Below are positions 60,684 to 64,000 of a stretch of 64,000 nt of DNA, piece by piece (position 1 is the first letter of the stretch; each line of letters opens with the position of its first letter). Below the pieces are notes generated by a model, which did not search any database, was not told where the DNA came from, and was given only the letters and a program-made list of their open reading frames with translations. The DNA is taken from contig JAIETP010000025.1 in NCBI GenBank assembly GCA_019744975.1, positions 62,001 through 126,000 of the forward strand, given 5' to 3'. The stretch comes from Burkholderiales bacterium (GTDB lineage: Bacteria; Pseudomonadota; Gammaproteobacteria; Burkholderiales; SG8-41). The translations under genes were made by a program, and so were the position numbers.

Positions 60684-61679
60684 TCAGTTGGGTTGGATGC
60701 CCGCAGCGCGTGCAACCTTGATCCATTTCTGGATTTCGGTGCGGTTGAACTTGTCATGCGCTTCCGGCGAGTTGCCGTTGGGTTCGGCGCCCTGTTCGAG
60801 CAGGGTCTTGCTGACCTTGGGGTCCTTCAGCGCCTGTGCCAGTGCGGCATTGACGCGGTCCACGATGGGTTTGGGCAGGTTGGCCGGACCGAACATCGAA
60901 AACCCGCTGGACACGACGAAATCCTTCAGGCCCTGTTCGATCATGGTCGGTATCGTCGGTGCGGCCGGTGATCGTTTCTCGCCGGTCTGCGCGATCATGC
61001 GCAGCCTGCCCGAGGCCACATAAGGCACCGCGGCCGGCATGCTGGGAAACTGCATCTGCACGTGTCCACCGACGAGATCGATCATAGAAGGGCCGCTGCC
61101 CTTGTAGTGCACGGCGGTGAGTTTGATGCCGGTGCTGGAAACCAGCAGTTCCGAGGACAGATGGCCGACGGTGCCCTGGCCTGCGGTCGAATAGAAAATG
61201 TCGTTGGGGCGGGCCTTGGCCAGCGCAATGAATTCCTTGACGTTTTTCGGGGGCAGCGAGGGGTGGATCACGAACGCAGTGGGCACGTCGGCCACGACGC
61301 CCAGCGGCGTGAAATCCTTGACCGAGTCGTAGGGCAGTTTTTTGATCATCGCCGGATTGATGGTGTGCGCGGCGGAGGCCATCAGCAGCGTGTAGCCGTC
61401 GGGTGCGGCGCGCATCACCGCCTCGGTGCCGATCACACTGCCGGCGCCGCCGCGGTTGTCGATGATGATCTGCTGGCCGAGGATTTCCGCCATCTTGGGC
61501 GCGAAAATGCGGCCGATGATGTCGGTATTGCCGCCCGCGGCGAACGGGATCACCATGCGGATGGTCTTGACCGGATAGTTTTGTGCGTGCGCGGTGGTGG
61601 TCAGGGCCAGTGCGCCGGCCATGGCGACCATGGTGGTCATGGTGGCCATGGTGGCATTACCCAGGCGGGTCAATTTCAT
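60684..61679 (-). CDS. Bug/TctC-family periplasmic binding protein (4)
   Basis: The start at 61679 follows AGGAGAG. The 331-residue receptor has an unusually Met- and Thr-rich signal (MATMTTMVAMAGALALTTTA) made by repeated codons. IRMVIPFAAGGNTDIIGRIF, IDNRGGAGSVIGT and APDGYTLLM follow. No transporter genes adjoin it. It is divergent from the second gamma-glutamyltransferase gene. Confidence 0.94.
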   Translation of the reverse strand: MKLTRLGNATMATMTTMVAMAGALALTTTAHAQNYPVKTIRMVIPFAAGGNTDIIGRIFAPKMAEILGQQIIIDNRGGAGSVIGTEAVMRAAPDGYTLLMASAAHTINPAMIKKLPYDSVKDFTPLGVVADVPTAFVIHPSLPPKNVKEFIALAKARPNDIFYSTAGQGTVGHLSSELLVSSTGIKLTAVHYKGSGPSMIDLVGGHVQMQFPSMPAAVPYVASGRLRMIAQTGEKRSPAAPTIPTMIEQGLKDFVVSSGFSMFGPANLPKPIVDRVNAALAQALKDPKVSKTLLEQGAEPNGNSPEAHDKFNRTEIQKWIKVARAAGIQPN

Positions 61680-61881
61680 CAGTTCTCTCCTCATTGTGCC
61701 CGCGTCCGGAATACGTCGCAGGCGGTTATCAAGGGCGCAAGTTTACCAAGGTTTGCCAAGCCTGCTGCGCTTGTGTAGTGCCGTGGCCTTGCGTCCAGTT
61801 TGTGGGAGATGCGGGGGTAATGTGCATGGTGCAGGGTAGAATTCCGGTTATTCCCGCCCAGAAAACCCTGAAGGAGATCGC

Positions 61882-63600
61882 ATGACCAGCAAACGCATGA
61901 CCATCATGGGCACCCGGCATGTCGTCGCCGCAGGCCATTACCTTGCTGCACATGCAGCATTCGAAATTCTGGAGGCGGGTGGCAATGCCATCGATGCCGG
62001 CGTCGCCGCCGGCCTGGCCATCGGTGTGCTGCAGACCGAGAAGGTCAACATCGGCGGCGTCGCGCCGCAGATCATTTACACCGCCAAAGACCGCAAGGTG
62101 TATTCCATCGACGGACTGGGTGTCTGGCCGCGTGCCGTGACCCCGGATTATTTCCTGAAAAAACACGGCGGCAAGATTCCGCCCGGCGTGGAGCGCAGCG
62201 TGGTGCCGGCTGCCCCCGATGCCTGGATTACCGCGCTGTCGCGTTTCGGCACCATGAGTTTCGGCGAGGTGGCGACGGCGGCAATCCGTTTCGCGAGCAA
62301 GGGTTTCCCGATGTACCCGCTGATGGCCGAGTTTATTGCCGACAACACCGACAATTATTCGCGCTGGCCATCGAGCAAAAAGGTGTTCATGCCGGGCGGC
62401 AAACCTCCGGTGCCGGGCAAGGTGTTCGTGCAGGCCGATCTCGGCCGCACGCTGCAGTACATGGTGGATCAGGAACGCCGCGCCGGCCGCAAGGGCCGCA
62501 AGGCCGGGCTGCAGGCGGCGCGCGATGCGTTTTACAAGGGCGATATTGCGCGCGATGTCACAAAATGGATTACCCGGCAGGGCGGCCTGATGCGTTACGA
62601 GGACTTCGCCGGCTTCAAGGTTAATTTTGAGCCGACGGTGAAATCGAAATTCGGCAACATCGAGCTGCATGCCTGCGGCCCGTGGTCGCAGGGTCCGGCA
62701 TTGCCGATGGCGCTGAATATTCTCAAGGGTTACGACCTGAAGGTGCTGGGACACAACACGCCGCAATACATCCACGTCGTCACCGAAGCGCTGAAACTGG
62801 CGTTTGCCGACCGCCATCACTATTTCGGTGATCCCAAATTCATCAAGATACCGTTGACCGGGCTGTTGTCGGAGAAATATTCGGCGTGGCGGCGTACGCT
62901 GATTCGCGACCGTGAGGCCTGGCCGGGGATGCCGCCGGCGGGGGATCCGAAATCACTGACCGCTCTGCAGAACATCTGCATGCCGCCTCCGCAGTCCGAA
63001 GAAGCGCCGGGACCGGGTGACACTTCCTATCTGTGCGTCATCGACCGCCATGGCAATGCGTTTTCCGCGACACCTTCGGACGGTTCTGACAAGTCGCCGA
63101 TCATTCCCGGCGTGGGTATTGTCTGTTCGGGCCGCGGCACACAGTCGTGGTCGGATCCCTCGCATCCGTCATCGGTGGCGCCGGGCAAACGCCCGCGGCT
63201 GACGCCGAATCCGGCGCTGGCGCTGAAAAACGGCAAAGCCTACATGCCTTTCGGTACGCCGGGCGGCGATGTGCAGATCCAGGCGATGATCCAGGTCTTT
63301 CTTAACGTCAACGTGTTCGGCATGGGCGTGCAGGACGCCGTCGAAGCGCCGCGTTTTGCCAGTTACAGTTATCCGGGTTCGTTTGAGCCGCATGCCTATT
63401 TTCCCGGGCGCCTGTACCTGGAATCGCGTATTGCCAAGGAAACCGGTAACACGCTGGCAGCGATGGGACACAAGGTGTACTGGTGGGATGACATGACCTG
63501 GCTTGCGGGTTCGGTGTGCACCATCGTCAACGATCATGCACAGGGTGTGCTGCATGGCGGCGCGGATCCGCGGCGGCCGGCCTATGTGCTGGGGTGGTAA
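61882..63600 (+). CDS. gamma-glutamyltransferase family protein (2)
   Basis: The 572-residue protein has GGNAIDAGVAAGLAIGVLQT and the cleavage region GPGDTSYLCVIDRHGNA, with Thr381 as the likely nucleophile. It lacks the QSNY/GTGI substrate loop of its neighbour and has GSDKSPIIPGVGIVCSGRGT instead, so the two are distant paralogues. A good ribosome site (AAGGAG) precedes the ATG. A Bug receptor follows on the same strand. No signal peptide is evident. Confidence 0.92.
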   Translation: MTSKRMTIMGTRHVVAAGHYLAAHAAFEILEAGGNAIDAGVAAGLAIGVLQTEKVNIGGVAPQIIYTAKDRKVYSIDGLGVWPRAVTPDYFLKKHGGKIPPGVERSVVPAAPDAWITALSRFGTMSFGEVATAAIRFASKGFPMYPLMAEFIADNTDNYSRWPSSKKVFMPGGKPPVPGKVFVQADLGRTLQYMVDQERRAGRKGRKAGLQAARDAFYKGDIARDVTKWITRQGGLMRYEDFAGFKVNFEPTVKSKFGNIELHACGPWSQGPALPMALNILKGYDLKVLGHNTPQYIHVVTEALKLAFADRHHYFGDPKFIKIPLTGLLSEKYSAWRRTLIRDREAWPGMPPAGDPKSLTALQNICMPPPQSEEAPGPGDTSYLCVIDRHGNAFSATPSDGSDKSPIIPGVGIVCSGRGTQSWSDPSHPSSVAPGKRPRLTPNPALALKNGKAYMPFGTPGGDVQIQAMIQVFLNVNVFGMGVQDAVEAPRFASYSYPGSFEPHAYFPGRLYLESRIAKETGNTLAAMGHKVYWWDDMTWLAGSVCTIVNDHAQGVLHGGADPRRPAYVLGW

Positions 63601-63705
63601 TGCCGGCCTGATCCGCGGGTGGCATGATTGATGCTAAGGCTTGTTGTTCCAGTTGTTGGCCCTGCAATTCTGATGATACGACCATAACAATTACGAGGAA
63701 CCCTC

Positions 63706-64000
63706 ATGAATATCCGTTACGCATGTCATATTCTTGCTGTACTCGGAGCGGCGGCCGCATTGCCGCCGGCGGCATTGGCCGCCAGTACTTATCCTGATCG
63801 TCCGGTGCGCCTGATTGTTGGTTTTCCGCCGGGCGGCGCGGCCGACATCCTGGGACGCATCGCGGCCCAGCAATTGAGCGATCGTCTGGGGCAGCAGGTG
63901 GTGGTCGACAATCGTGGCGGCGCCGGCGGCCTGATCGCCACCGAGATCGCGGTTAATGCCAATCCCGACGGCTACACGCTGCTGTTTTCATCGATTCCAC
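63706..64000 (+). CDS. Bug/TctC-family periplasmic binding protein (5), N-terminal part
   Basis: The gene runs off the right edge, so only the first 98 codons are seen. They give a signal ending ALAAS and the family motifs VRLIVGFPPGGAADILGRIA, VDNRGGAGGLIAT and NPDGYTLLF. ACGAGGAACC precedes the ATG. Its first 14 bases equal those of the receptor at 31000. With the enzyme before it, it forms the mirror partner of the pair at 58991-61679. Confidence 0.93.
   Translation, partial: MNIRYACHILAVLGAAAALPPAALAASTYPDRPVRLIVGFPPGGAADILGRIAAQQLSDRLGQQVVVDNRGGAGGLIATEIAVNANPDGYTLLFSSIP

Noticed and set aside
61618-61655. ATG-rich 9-base repeats in the Bug signal sequence as a regulatory repeat
   Set aside because: They lie within the coding signal peptide and are most simply repeated Met-Ala-Thr codons.

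Overview
The window reads as chromosomal DNA of a GC-rich betaproteobacterium, most like the Burkholderiales. The grounds are five Bug/TctC-type periplasmic receptors with one TctA-TctB membrane pair, a pervasive catabolic repertoire (UbiD/UbiX, FAH hydrolases, CoA ligase, MFS and TauE exporters), GcvA-like LysR and GntR regulators, and dispersed palindromic repeats common in that class. No ribosomal operon, prophage or CRISPR array is present. One tRNA gene (Pro, anticodon TGG) is seen.

Left part (1-27.7 kb). The tail of a YeeE/YedE membrane protein precedes a two-gene operon whose first gene (419-958) carries an in-frame TGA followed by a hairpin that fits a bacterial SECIS element. It is a UGSC-type selenoprotein gene, coupled by ATGA overlap to a 370-residue partner of unknown function. 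Then come housekeeping and accessory genes: bactofilin, LysR plus MFS, tRNA-Pro, YhhQ, glutathione transferase, dienelactone hydrolase, CoxG, XdhC, a beta-hydroxyacid dehydrogenase, a Nudix hydrolase with an MBL hydrolase and a diguanylate cyclase in one run, a hydroxyacid dehydrogenase, a 266-bp MITE, an SDR with a non-canonical active site, a HigB/HigA-like toxin-antitoxin pair with its operator, an aminotransferase, two exported aldo/keto reductases and an Npt-like carrier.

Middle (27.9-39.2 kb). Two Bug receptors flank two FAH-family hydrolases and lead into TctB and TctA. A signal-bearing methyltransferase, an MFS carrier, another Bug receptor and a CBS-domain membrane protein follow. 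An 826-bp IS5-family element (frameshifted transposase) closes the section, and its ends resemble those of the MITE.

Right part (39.2-64 kb). A long minus-strand catabolic block runs from a GntR regulator through a thiol dioxygenase, MDR dehydrogenase, CoA ligase, thioesterase, ABC permease, UbiX, UbiD, ABC ATPase, ABC substrate-binding protein, hydroxyacid dehydrogenase and VOC protein to a flavoprotein. It looks like uptake, prenyl-FMN-dependent decarboxylation and further oxidation of an organic acid. Opposite lie two MFS carriers with an internally deleted remnant between them and two TauE-like exporters. The end holds an orphan ParA, a gamma carbonic anhydrase and two gamma-glutamyltransferase/Bug modules arranged in mirror image.

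Across the whole window a short, nearly pure A+T element (core about AATAAAAACAAATGCTTATA) recurs a dozen or so times. It sits on stop or start codons or, in at least two cases, in frame inside genes. I did not recognise it as any described family. Separate long hairpins built of tandem 7-9-mers also recur between genes.
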